This document shows, one piece after another, positions 1 through 13,100 of a DNA stretch of 64,000 nt. The notes beneath the pieces are model-generated. The model was not told the origin of the DNA, ran no database searches, and saw nothing but the letters and a program-made list of their open reading frames with translations. Each line of letters starts with the position of its first letter. Within the stretch, counting starts at the first letter, position 1. The position numbers and the translations under genes were made by a program. The DNA comes from Bugula neritina (taxonomy: Eukaryota > Bryozoa > Gymnolaemata > Cheilostomatida > Bugulidae). The DNA lies in assembly GCA_964035545.1 (NCBI GenBank), contig OZ037766.1, positions 17,678,222 through 17,742,221 on the forward strand, written 5' to 3'.

Positions 1-258
1 GATGCTGATGAACTGTTTTGATAAGCTGCTTGATCGATGGAAACAGTGCATATCCAAACCAAGTATTATAAAATACTATTATACACACTATACATACTGT
101 CATAATAATTATACTACAATATACCATAACCTATTATATACTATTTGATACTATAATATATTAGAATATACTCTTAATTAATACTATTATACACTTGCAT
201 ATGGTATACTATAATTTGCAATGTACCATTAATTGATACTATAAGAAAACAAACTTAC

Positions 259-1121
259 AAACAACTTAAATGCAGTTGAAGATATTTTTTGATGTGCTTG
301 AAGATAGATCGTTATTTCCTCAGGCTGTGGCGAAGACAAATATTCAGAGAGATCACTAGCCACTGTTTCTTGCAAATCGTGAGACTTCTATGTGTGTAAA
401 AATTAACATGTATAAACAAGGTTCAGAACAATAAACTAAAGTAATAAAATAAAATAAATGTAGAGATCAAATGACATATTACAAAGAAGAATAGGTTGTG
501 ATTACATATAGTATACCGGAATGTACCCAGGTTTGAAACTGGCATGTACATCAAAATATGCTATGCATAGTAAAAAACAAACCAATTTTCCCAACATATC
601 AAATATAAAACATCACCTTTTAAAAATGCCTAAAATGTGCTATTGTATGATGGACAAACGTTGAATCAAGTGTATATTACATTATATTGCATCATCTTAT
701 ATAAAGTTAATGATAAAAGTTATATCATCACCATATTATTATATTATATTACTAAAATCTCTTTACCTTTAAACTGGAAATGACATTATCAACATTGTTG
801 GCCAATTCTTTGATAGCATCCTCTAGCTCTTTGCAATAATTAGTTTCACGGTCAAAATCTTTATCAACAAACTAAAACAAAAGTATATTGTATAACTTAC
901 TTTATAAATACAAATTGGGAAAGTATGTGCATGAATAGAGCTACAAAAAACTATGTGTAACAATTATTATAGTACACTACTTAATAACATAATTACCTGA
1001 TTAGCAAATCCGACATAATTACCAATCTTTCTTCTGGCCCTTTGAGTTTTCTTTCTGATAGAGTGCATGCTGAGTCTAGAGAGGGCAACTTCCCCTCGGT
1101 TGCCAACTTTGTATTTGTCAA
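259..1121 (-). other. DNMBP: Exons 17-19 of the DNMBP-like gene: N-terminal part of the BAR domain
   Basis: The three exons (1121-997, 871-767, 387-259) encode a charged helical stretch starting KYKVGNRGEVALSRLSMHSI, followed by KELEDAIKELANNVDNVISS and a helix ending AHQKISSTAFKLF at a GTAAGT donor. The HSIxKKxxR segment resembles the DH-BAR linker of DNMBP. The BAR domain is incomplete. A following exon could begin within positions 1-95 (in one frame the minus strand there reads LIKTVHQH), but no acceptor is convincing. Confidence 0.7.
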
Positions 1122-4100
1122 CTGAACAAAAATTAATATTTTTTTGTAATAATTTTCATATCAACAGCATCTTCACAATGTATGGTATGATATCCTTTAT
1201 GTCTGATAACAGATGCGCAAGAGAAACCTAGTAGCCCTAGCTGTGCTTATTGCTTATTTGTCATCTTTTAATAATACAAAATATAAATTAAATCTTTCAA
1301 ACTTGTTGCAAAAGAATAATCTGTTGATAATGTCAAGCAAGCATTTAAGAACTGTTGATTCACCACCTACATGTATGCATCTTTCTACGTATAGTCACAG
1401 TCACTATTTACTGAGAGGGCAAATACAGCATGAATATAGACAAAGTACAACTAGACTGCAAGTAATGTAACTAGTTTATGTTAAAAATTACAATAAAGCC
1501 AGGGTGGCTATACCAATGTCCTTCCTTCTTTTGCACTCATTGATATGGTTACATAGCTCATCTACTGCACTGCTAGCCTCCTTTAATGGTTGAATATCTG
1601 GATGCAGTTTTTCAGTTGACTGCAAAATAAATAACTCAAAATACATAGCTAGAACACGGCATGCCATAACATACACAAAGTCTACCGCAAGTGTAAGAGG
1701 ATAGCTTAATAATTGTGAGTTGGAAGCCACTTGTATATATCATTTAATAATATTTTCTAGTAATTAATATGTTGACTGTATCTGCAACACAGTTATGGTA
1801 CTGACTGCTATGATATCTGATAGGAGAAGCTTGTATCTGGGTGGTCTCTGAACAGGGGTTATCAGAAATGCATCAACAGTGAATGGCTTCTCTGGTCTGT
1901 GTTTAGCAATCTCATCCAGGCCTTGATTAAAGTAGGATCTAATGTCAGGACTGGCATTGTACTATAACACAATTGGAAGGGGATTAGAGAACCTCCACTA
2001 AAGTGATATTAGTGATGGTATAGCTGCTGCTATTAAAACAAAAAAAGTAACAAAGAAGAATGTGGCACATCTGATATTATAGATAATGGGGCCTGAAAGA
2101 AATCAAATCTATAAAGGATTGAGACATTTAGAACATATAATCTGTCAAAAATGATTTGTGAACTTCCAGTAATTTAATTATTAAAGAAGTTCACAAAATC
2201 AGCAAATAATTTGAATAAAACAATGAAAAAATTTAATACGAAAAAGAAAAGTAGATAAATTACAGATAAATAAAGGCAAAGCAGGGTAGGTGCCAGCGAC
2301 AAAGGCCATCAGAAAGGTTAGAATTGAAAATCTCAAAAAGTAACAAAATGAATATCAATGAGATGTTAAAAAAATAACTCGCATCTTGATGGGTAATATA
2401 AGCATGCAGACATGTTAAATTGGTGTTGCTGTTACATAACTAACTTGCTCTAGAAGAGTAGAGACATCATCGTATTTTGTACAATATTGGGCATATGTGT
2501 CTTTCATTCTTTCTTTAAACTCTAAAAATGGTTCCCCTGTAATGCATTATTAATATCTAATACTTTGATTTGCCTTCTAACATACACCACACACAAAGCT
2601 AAAATATTTCCATCAATATGTATGGCATACTTTGAGTCAATTTGTATAAAATAAAATGTCCAAGTACTCAAAGCCATTACATGGAATTGTTAAGTGGCCA
2701 CCTACTCACCTATCAACTGATGTTCAAAATCTATCCCATCTGTACTCTGTTTGAATCGAGCCAACAGCTGTTCAGATATCTCAATTATCTCAGGCAGGTT
2801 ACAGAATAAGAAAGTACAGTCAACACCCTCTGGAGCCTGGAAATACACAGTGTAATAGTGTATAATTATTAATACAAAAATGTCTCAATTTACAACTTTA
2901 TTTGCTAATTAATTTGCACTCACATTACCTGAACGATAAAACTTTCAATTATAATTGTTTTTGATTGATTGATTGATTGATTGAAAAAAGTACCGAGCGT
3001 CAGTTAATTTCACTTGTCGGAGTACCCCTTTATAGTTTTACTGAAACTCGGTGAAATCATATTGATGCAGAAGCTCACTTCGCAATAGTGAAATATGACT
3101 AGATTAATCGCTATTTGATGCCCTTTGAAAATATTGTGAATTAGTAAAGTTGACAGCATAAAAGCAATAATGGAGATAGCCAGCTATTAGCCAGTTTGAG
3201 AAAGCATAGCCAACATAATTATAAACATAAAAGTACGTCATCTAGTCGTCAAAGTCATAATTAAATACTGATATTTACAAGGAGTTACAATTCCGTTTGA
3301 TTATCAATCTGAAATTGGCTGATTAATCGTAGGGCCACACGACTCAGGTTTCCTGCATGCGGGTCCAAATTTTTGAAAACCCGTCCTGTGAACGACCTGC
3401 CACACACAATGCATGAGTTGTGAGTGCGGAAATTTATTAGCTAAAAATCTTGGGGCTTAACATTACTGCTCGCCTACAGATACTCGTTTTTAAATCTACA
3501 TCATCAGCAAAGTGACTTTAGATATTATAAAAGCGGAAATGCAAACTATATGAAACTGTTTTAATTCAGTTAGCTAAAAATTAAAGTGAACATGGAAATT
3601 AAAAAAGTGTGCTCGGTTAATGGTGATCAGCCAATTAGATCAAACCCGTACGAGCTTACTGCACTTCCCGCTCAGCATGTTACTCGCATGAAAACCCGCT
3701 CACAACAGCCCATTTTTGGGCTAAATGCGATTCCCGCAAGTTGCCCTCGCGGGTAACCCACTTGTAGTAACCACAGAACAAAAAATCTTGACGAGTGGCT
3801 TTTACAATGCAACGCAACTCAGTGAAATTTTAACTCGGCCAAATTGAATTTCTGACTAAAAATCGTGAAGGTATAAACGCAACTTTACTTATTTTTTTAT
3901 GAAGTACATTAGGATGATACAAAATTTTACCAAAGTCCCATGCAAAAAATTAAGCTTGATAGTTTAACAACATACCTGTAAGCCAATTTCTGAGTTGAAA
4001 ACATGCACACACAACTTCAAGTCTCTTAGATAATGCTCTTCCGTATTCATCAACTCTTCTATTTTACTAAAGCATCAAATCAAAACTACTAAATACCAGT

Positions 4101-7100
4101 CGATACTTTACATAAGGCATCCTCTACCAAATAGCTACTAGCAACACACTATGAGAAGAACCCCAAATGGCTTTATTTTCTGTTTTGTAAGACGATCTAA
4201 AGCCTACTTTGCTCGCTTCACTCTCCGCTTCAATTTATTCTCATTGCTGTCATAATCATTTGCTGGTGACTTGTGATCAGCTGTAATCCCAGCGGGCATT
4301 AGCATCCTGTCAGTATTTATCTTCAACATCTCCATCTCTGCTAATTTCTCTACATAAATAATGAAAATTGATAAAAGCTGTAAATATCTGTAATAAAAAC
4401 TGCCTTTATGAGATAGGTTATAGCCAGCAGTATGTTACATACTTTCATATAGTAGAGTACTAGTATTAGTAGAGGTGCATATAGAAAAACTACTCAACTT
4501 ATAAATCCTAGTTGTGAAAATGCCTACTTTGACCTGAAAAAATCTTTTCAACATAAAAAATAATCAAGTGCCCAGATTATTGTAAAATTTGAACGCTTAA
4601 GAAGTATGTATAAAAATTGTAAACTAAGCTAGTCTGAAAAAAAATAAATTTATTAGTTAATACAAAATGTGGTTTTCTTAAGGTGATGTACATTCAAGTT
4701 TACTACTAATGGATAAATTGTGAAACACTAGACAGCACAACCATTACAAAGTTCAGAATGCGTTAAAATAATGAATGTGCTTGCTGATAAGAATTCTAAG
4801 ATGATTTAAATGAATGGGTTCACAAAATGAGCAGGAACACCATTGCATTCAAAGCAGTTTTGAAACTTAATTTGCCCAAAGTACTAAATGGTGGAAAATT
4901 GCTATTCAAAAAGGACAGAGCAGAGAAAGGCGCTGATTAAATGTTGGAAACATGAATAATAAAACAAAATCTATTCATTTCAGGTATTTAGGCTCCTTTA
5001 GTCATATAGAACTAAGATTAAGCAATGGAGTCGAAAATGAAACTGTAGATATTTGGCAAAAGTCATTTTCATAGAATATATTTTCACATTTAAGATCTTA
5101 TAATAGATGTAACAATATTTGTATTGTAGAAAGTAATGGTCACGCTATGTAGCAAATCACTGAGTATGAATTTACATCTTTTACCTATTTCACATTAAAA
5201 CTGAATAAGCAGTAAACTAGGTTCTCACTTAGACAGCTGTAGACCTACATGTGTACCTATGGGATATACTCTAATATCCGTTATATATGTAGTGAGCTGC
5301 ATGATGGAAACTATTATAAGCGTTTATGGGTCATTTTACTTAATTTAGTACACACTGGATATCTTCAGTGTTTGGCTATTTTTCACAATTTAGCTGGTAA
5401 TGAACATGGTTTTTTGGCTAAAACTAGTAAAACACCAATAAATACACCTAAATAATCAAAGTTCTTTTTAATTTTGCTTCATTTCCCATGTTTTTCCCTA
5501 ATTATTCAGCTAGTTTTGGTTACAGACCGTTACGGTTTTTTTTGTAACGGTTAGCACATATAGAATATTAAGTGCATATGACAATGACATGTGCTTTAAT
5601 GTTGGGGAATCTCCTCCCAGCCTTTTCTGTTATGCGTAGTTAAGACCAGCACATAAAAATACCATGTATAGTAAATTTCAATTGCTTTTGAGCAAACTTT
5701 AATGTTAGGTCGTAAGTTGCTGGTGTGTACTAAATGAAGTAAACTGACTCTTATAGTAATATTATCATTATGGATTAAAGTAGAGTTCATATCTATATAG
5801 AGCACGAATAAAAATTTAACTTAATTAGTTTTATTTTAAAGTTGTGAAATTAGTATAACAAAACCCATTTGTAAGTTGAAGTTTAAAATAATTATTTAAA
5901 TTCAATTATTTTGCAGAAATAAAGTATTGAAGTATAAATTTCTGAACTGTAACATGGTTTTTATATTCAAAGAGGATAACAAAGTTTCATAAAAATAGTT
6001 TAAAACTAACCTTTAATACGGTAATAAAGTTTACTATAGTGTAGTAATGACAATGAAGATGATAAAGTTACACATTTTTGGAGGAATTACAAATAATATA
6101 TAGTTAGTTTTCCTTAGAATCCATTTCAGGTTGAATTTTTTTCAAAATATGAAAATTTATTAGCAGTGGATATGAATTTTAACTGATTATTATTTACATT
6201 AAATGACTAATAGGTGTGAAAAATTACATCTTGCCAGTAAAACTTCTCACAAAATCCAATGTATTTAACTTAATTTTGATGCTAAAAGAGGGTTGCTTAT
6301 AGTCACTACCATGCCCAAAGCAGCAAAGTTTAGGTCAAGAAAAAGAAATTTTAATTCAACTTAGAGTTTTATAGACAAGTTGAAAAAATATCATTCCTAT
6401 GCTCTGGAGCAGATACCTCCCAACAAAATAAAGCTGTAATAGCTTGCTAAAGCATAGGAAAATCAAATCTAAAACTAACATGGTTGTAGCTGGCTGCCGA
6501 GTAACGTCAGGTGGGAATACATCAACTAACTTATGAATTTTTAAGTGTTTAATTTTGCATTTTAAAAAGAAAAAAAATCTGGCGATAACATTAAAGTGAA
6601 GCGTATGACTTAGGGCAGTGTTAATCTTGAAAGTATAAAGAATTTTGATAAGAAGCTCCAGTAACTTCAACTTGGGCTGGAGTTTTTAAAATTAAATCAA
6701 CTATTCATTTATGCCAGCTTAATTGTTATGATTATAGAATACTGATTTGCTTTTCTTCTAGATATTCCTTTCATCATTCCTCAAAGGATCTTTCCCTGAA
6801 TAGGTAGAATAGCACTGGAAAAACTAGAGCCATACCTTTTTAGAAAGTCGTCGACTTTCAACAAAATTAACATTTTTACTCCTACCAAGAGGAATTGTAA
6901 AGACTGCAACTCAGTTGTTGTATGACAGAGAGAATTAACAGTGAGAGAATAGTTTACTTGTTTAACTATTAGCGTCAATGATCATAAAAACAATTTTATT
7001 TGAGGAAAACTTGAAAACCAAGTGTTGTGCATAGATGCATGGAAAATCCCGCAAGAGCATAGTGTGGTGGAAATGCGTGTGTTGTAGAGTTATCTTTTCT

Positions 7101-10100
7101 TATACTTTTACCCTGTGGAATTATCATCTCTGTATCTTATTTTTATAATTTATGTAACACAATCGTGTAATTCCATCCTGTCCGAAAGTCGGCACTGTCG
7201 ATAATCGGGCTCCGACTTTCGGACAGAATGAAAACAAAGCAACTTTTTGTGTATAAAAGCAGGCGAGCTCGCAGTGTAGATTCAGTCTACTACTGGAGCT
7301 CTCCTGATACAGACTACCTATTAAAGCATCCACTATGCAATAAAGATTGATACTCTTGAAAACTACAACACCTCTTGTTCTTCTTATATTACAGTTATGT
7401 TCTACACTTAATTACATTCGACCCACAAAACTACTACAATAGGCAAAGATTGTCTTATGAATTCCCAACTTTGCTAACTATGCCCACTGGCACAACTTTT
7501 ATGCACGAGATTGTAAACAAAAAGGCACCGCTGGTCATGACTAGATTACGGGATTTTACTGGAATGGTGCACTTCACCAGTTCAACAGAGTGTGCGTAAA
7601 ATATGATATGATTCTACAAACCGCATAGTTTACCACCTAAGTGCTTGCAATATAAGTTAATACCAACCCCTAAAGTTAAATGTATTATACCATGCTTACT
7701 AACCCTTCAGGTCATCAACTTCTAATGTCATTCCATTAATATTCTCCATATAGAACCCAAGTTTCTCATCCAAAATATCATCTTTTTCTAAACCACTGTC
7801 CAAAGTCTCAACTTCTCTGTTATAGTTCTGAAAACAAATAGCATTTACTTATCAAAACATGGCGCCATATACATTCATACAGCAGGGTTGGGGTAATTGT
7901 AATTTGTAATTGGTTGTAACTAATTACACTTTTTTAAGTAATGGAATGCAACTTGTAATTGATATATAAAATTGTAATTATTTACATGGCTAATGTAATT
8001 GATTCTACAATTACTTTATAATTACATAACAATTACTTCGAATTTTTAAATGTTACAAAATTCATACTCTTCCTACTATGCCTACTGCTTAATGAAAAGT
8101 TCAGATTAATTAAATGTGGTTTTGTATCACCCTATCAATCACTGTTGAGAACAAAGAAGGTTCTTTGCTGTCAAAATTGCCCCAGATAGTTGAACTCCAG
8201 AAGTGAAATTATTTAACTTCTATTTGTTCTTTGTGAGAACAAAAGTAATTGTAATTGTAATTAATTACATTACCATGTAATTGTAATTACATTCATATGT
8301 AATTGACTCCAACCCTGTCATATAGACATGTATGAATACATACATACATACATATAAATACAACCAAAACTACGTCCAAAATAGAAAAAAGCACTAGAAA
8401 TATATGAAATGTACAGTACAGAATCTATGAAAATTAAAAGTAAGTCAATGCTAATTTAGCAAAAAGCATTAAGCAAGATAAAAACTGAATTTCAGGCATC
8501 AGACAATGATCAGCACAACTTCTTTTCCAAGTTGTCAACAATGAAGTATGAAAATATGAAATCAAAGCATTAAGGAAGTTATCGAGTGACTGCAGCATCC
8601 AGTGACTTTGATTCTATGAAAAGTTGATACGAGCCAGAAATGATTGCAAGAAATATTTATGATAACAGCAAAGGCTTTACCTGACATTCAAATTTCTTGT
8701 TCTAAAAATATTGCAATATTATCATCCGGCAGACTAGCCTATACAATTACGACAGAGTATTTTAAAAAGAGGCAACTGTTCACTTTTTACATTACAATTT
8801 GCATTTCAGAATATATTTCAATACCAAACATTTATTTCATGATCTTTTAAGAATGCTTTCTAGATTTTTGAGTCAAAACTGTATATGACTGACTAGATAC
8901 TACTACAGTGATCCCTCGGCAGCTCACGAATCCTGGTCTCACGAAATTCCATAGGTCACCAGAAAGGCTTTGACCTCATTTTGTGGCGTCTGTGTGTGTA
9001 TAGGAACAAAATGGCGGTAACAGTATTTTACTATGTTACAAATTTAGGTTTCGGCCACACGGCTTAGTGAGATGAGGAGAGGACACTTTAATTACTAGTT
9101 TGAAAATAATTCTTAACTTTAGTGTTAATGAGAGCACTAGCTTTTTGGCAGGCTGTCCCTCGCACAAGCTTATGGGACAAATATCAAAATTATATTTCTA
9201 TTATGGTATTACCAACATATTATTTATATGTGCTGAGTACAGGTGATGCAAGAAAATTTGAGGGTTGATTATATGTAGATAGAGACGCTGATAGCAGTGA
9301 ATATTTATGCCTACAAATTTAACAGCTAAAATTATTAGAATAATATTTAAATTTAAAAAAAAACATAATCTACAGACCTCAATATCTTGCTCTAATATTC
9401 TTATTCGTTGTGTGAGATGATTGGCTGCTTGCTCATCATATGCTGCTGGAAGTTTGTCCACTAGCAACAACAGTATACAAATAACATGAAGGAAGTGATA
9501 TTGAAATTATTGAAAAAAGACATGTCTGGCTTTGTTGAAAAATATTTATACAAGAGTCAAGACAAAGTGAAAAGTCATTGCTGCATATGCCTTTAATTTG
9601 CATAATTTGTACATTCAGGCTGGTCTACTTAATCTCTTGTTATCAATAATTGTTTATATTTGATAACCCCATTCACCTGCAAATGAAAATAATGTGACTA
9701 GCTGACACTGTGTGCAGTCACCATGCAATATTCAAGGCTATTACACAGCCCCTATCTAGTCTAGTTATAAATTAGCTACAAAACCTAACAACAGGTGCCC
9801 ATAATAGCTGTGAACCATGATAAGCTAACTCTGACATGTTTAAGGACTTGCAGTTTTTAATAATGTTATATAGATATCTAACATGGAGAAATAACAAAGA
9901 ATATGGCAAAGATGAACCACCTAAAGCAGCTGGTTGATGAGGTGGCGGCGGAGCCACCCGTGTTGGATTTGGTCTTGAAGGAGCTGGTCTACTCGGCACT
10001 AAGGCTAACTGCTTAAGATCTGAGGGAGGACTCGGAGCAGGTCTCACAGGTATTGGGGGTGCTGCTCTTACTGGTACTGGAGACTTTCCTATTGGCTCAT

Positions 10101-13100
10101 CTGTCAAGAGTAGTTAACATGAGAATTTGCTTTGACAATACAACAAGTCGTGGCAGGCACAAACTTTCATTGAAATAACAAATGTCGCAATCATTTGGCA
10201 TTAGTTGACAGAAACCGTTGACGGTAATTTTTAGAAATTCCTTCACTGTTAGTATTATATAAGATTAGAATAACAAAATCAAGAGGGATACACATCATTA
10301 AACCTACTCTCAACAACAAAAGCTGAAGACCAAGGCTACCTTCATGCATTGACCCTCCATGTAGCTTATTCATAATTGCACCAGTCTCTACTCGAACATA
10401 ATAGTAAAAAGAACATTCTACTATCTACTGTATCAAACATGTCTCCAGATAAGAATCAAATGCATGATATTTACATCATCTCTAAATAACACAAACCACA
10501 GCTGCTACAGTATTTGTTTTGACTGAGTGAGTATTTTTGACATGTATTTGTTGAGTTATTAAGGCAAAAAAACCCCAAAAGTGAGCTTTTTTGACAGGAT
10601 GAAATGAATACAAAACCTTTTAGAATCTAACCCACACAAACATCACATTGCATTCTATGCATATTCATGATTTCAGTAGCATAGCAAACAAGGGGAAACA
10701 ACTTTGGATGAGCTATTCTGTATTTCACTACAATTTAAGATACTTAAAACCAGTTTACCAAACAATTATTTTTTAAATCTAAAAAAGGTAATTGTTGATT
10801 TCAGTAGACTGCTAAATAAGAGTATTTTATATTTACCAATTCAATTTGTTCATAGGTTATAATGTGTTAAAATAACTGTTGCTACCGATGAAGCTAAACT
10901 GCAATATCTAAAAATTGAGTATAAATTCTACATATCTGTAACAGTACTCTTTGGAATGTGAAGTGAGCTTGGCCAGCAGTGAGTTCCAGCTATACTAGAA
11001 TAGACTATGGATTACCATAGCAATAGTTATTATTATCTGATATACGCCAGGGAGTTGACTACAGATTCATGAGCTGACAGATTAACACTCACCAGTAGTT
11101 GGTGAAGCTGGTGTTGTACCAGATAAATTATTCTTTTTCGGATATGTTATGGGAGAGGCGGCTGGTTTTTCGGAGATGATACTTTTTGTGGATTCTTGGA
11201 TCTCATTCCATTGCTGATCAGAGCCTATTTGCGAAAAGCCAGTAGTGGACAATGGTGTCTCATTTGTAGTAGAAGGCGATGATGAGAGAGTTGGGGAATG
11301 GTGATTGGGGCTAGAATGTTCAGTAGCACCGCCACTTATTTTAGGAGGGGGCGGTTTAGCTGGTAGAGTCTTCAAGTTAACAGAGATCAAAGGAGGAAGG
11401 CTGCAAAAGTAATGTTACTTACTGCCTAGAGGTAGGTTAACAATTGCACAAATAATAAAGATATATAACTTTTTGCAGCTAAGTCGTTTTACACATTAGA
11501 AGGCTTGAGAATTACTGGCTCTAACTAAGAGAATGGTTCAAATAAAGTAAAAGATAGATGATAAATTGCAGGAGGAACACATGTGAGAGACATAATGCAA
11601 TCATAAGACACGTTTTCCTTCCTATATCTTGAGAGTGATCTATCTGCTGCATACGGTTATGTGAACTTGGTGTGTCTCAACCTCTTCATGCTAGACACAA
11701 TTAATAGGAAGAATTTCAAATGAAAATAACTTTCAGCGGAAAGCGATCAGTGGCTTTATTAAAACTGTAATTTTGTTCTCGAGAACTTATGCACCACGCT
11801 CGAAAGCAAAAAAAATGTGAGAAGCCAATTTCAATTTAAAATGAAACCTTTAACACTTAGTTACAGGACTGCAAAATTCTTTTTTATCAAATTTCATAGC
11901 ATAGAAGTGAGAATAGCACATATGAGTTTTATCTAAGTTAAACAACATACTTCTTTTTAGTATTGATTCACAATTTCTTTTGATTTTGACAGTACTATTT
12001 AATCTGCTTTATTGTTGCACTATTAGATTAGGTTCAGTAGGCAATCACCGGCTTTCCATGTACCGATCTCAGATCGATCTCAGCGAGAACGATCCATGGA
12101 AAGACGCCAAAGATCGATCTCCGTCGATCTGAGCTGGTCGGTCTGTGGAGCTCGAACTCAGATCGATCTCATGTCAATAAGACCATGGAAAGACGCCAGA
12201 TCGATCTGAGAAGTAAAAAAAGACTGCTCGCTACATTGTTGTCTGCTAATAAAAATGATAACTTATTGATAATTACTAAGCAAAGTATTAAATAATTACG
12301 ATAGCCACCTTTTCAGATGCCAAAACTTTGACTTTCAGTACAACGGTTAAGAAAACTCAATTATATGTAGTAGAAGGTGAAAAAATGGGAGAATTTAAAT
12401 TGAATTTAAATGACTATTAAAACTCAGTTTCATTAGCTATTTTCTTTGTAATTTTAAGCCTAACAGTCCTGTAAGTTTATTAATAATCTGCAAGACAGCC
12501 ATTAATTTTATATAAGCTGTCAAGCTAAAAAATTATCATTAATTATTTTAAATTGGCCAAATTACTATACACTGAAAGCATTGTTGCGTATAGTTTATAG
12601 CTGGGATTAAATTTTAGACTACAACCATCTTGTTTTCAACAGTAGAAGCTTTAATCACTCAAATAGGTGAACAAATTATACTTTTAAAGTATCCTTCACT
12701 TAAGAGGGGGCAACTTCGCGAGATCGATCTGACACTCTCATGGAAAAACGATCGATCTGAGCACATGTTTCAGATCGATCTCAGCGAGATCGATCTGAGA
12801 TCGGTACATGGAAAGCCCGTGATTATTCCTCTACTACCTGGCAAACTAGTGAATAAAAGTTAGCAAGGGGTTGTATTACAACCAATTAAAACTGTTACAG
12901 CACTTACTTTTCGTCTCTCCACACAAGTTGGCTTTCAAAAGGTTCTTTGAGCATATCATATGGTGAAGATGCTAGTGGTGCATCAGCATTAGTGAGTCTA
13001 GGAACCATTTGGGGTGGTCTTGCAGGTTTGGACTTGGCATTCACAGCTGTGCTGTGCATTGGTTTAGGACTAGGAGGCTTTTCAGGTTTTACTTTAAGAG

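Noticed and set aside
1213-1470. 85-residue frame in the left part of the window
   Set aside because: It falls in an intron of the DNMBP-like gene on the opposite strand and shows no domain or conservation I can recognise.
5249-5455. 68-residue frame as a gene
   Set aside because: It overlaps the edge of a MITE; part of it recurs with the second MITE copy.
12630-12863. 77-residue open frame as a small gene
   Set aside because: It lies inside the inverted-repeat element and translates its AGATCGATCT repeats.
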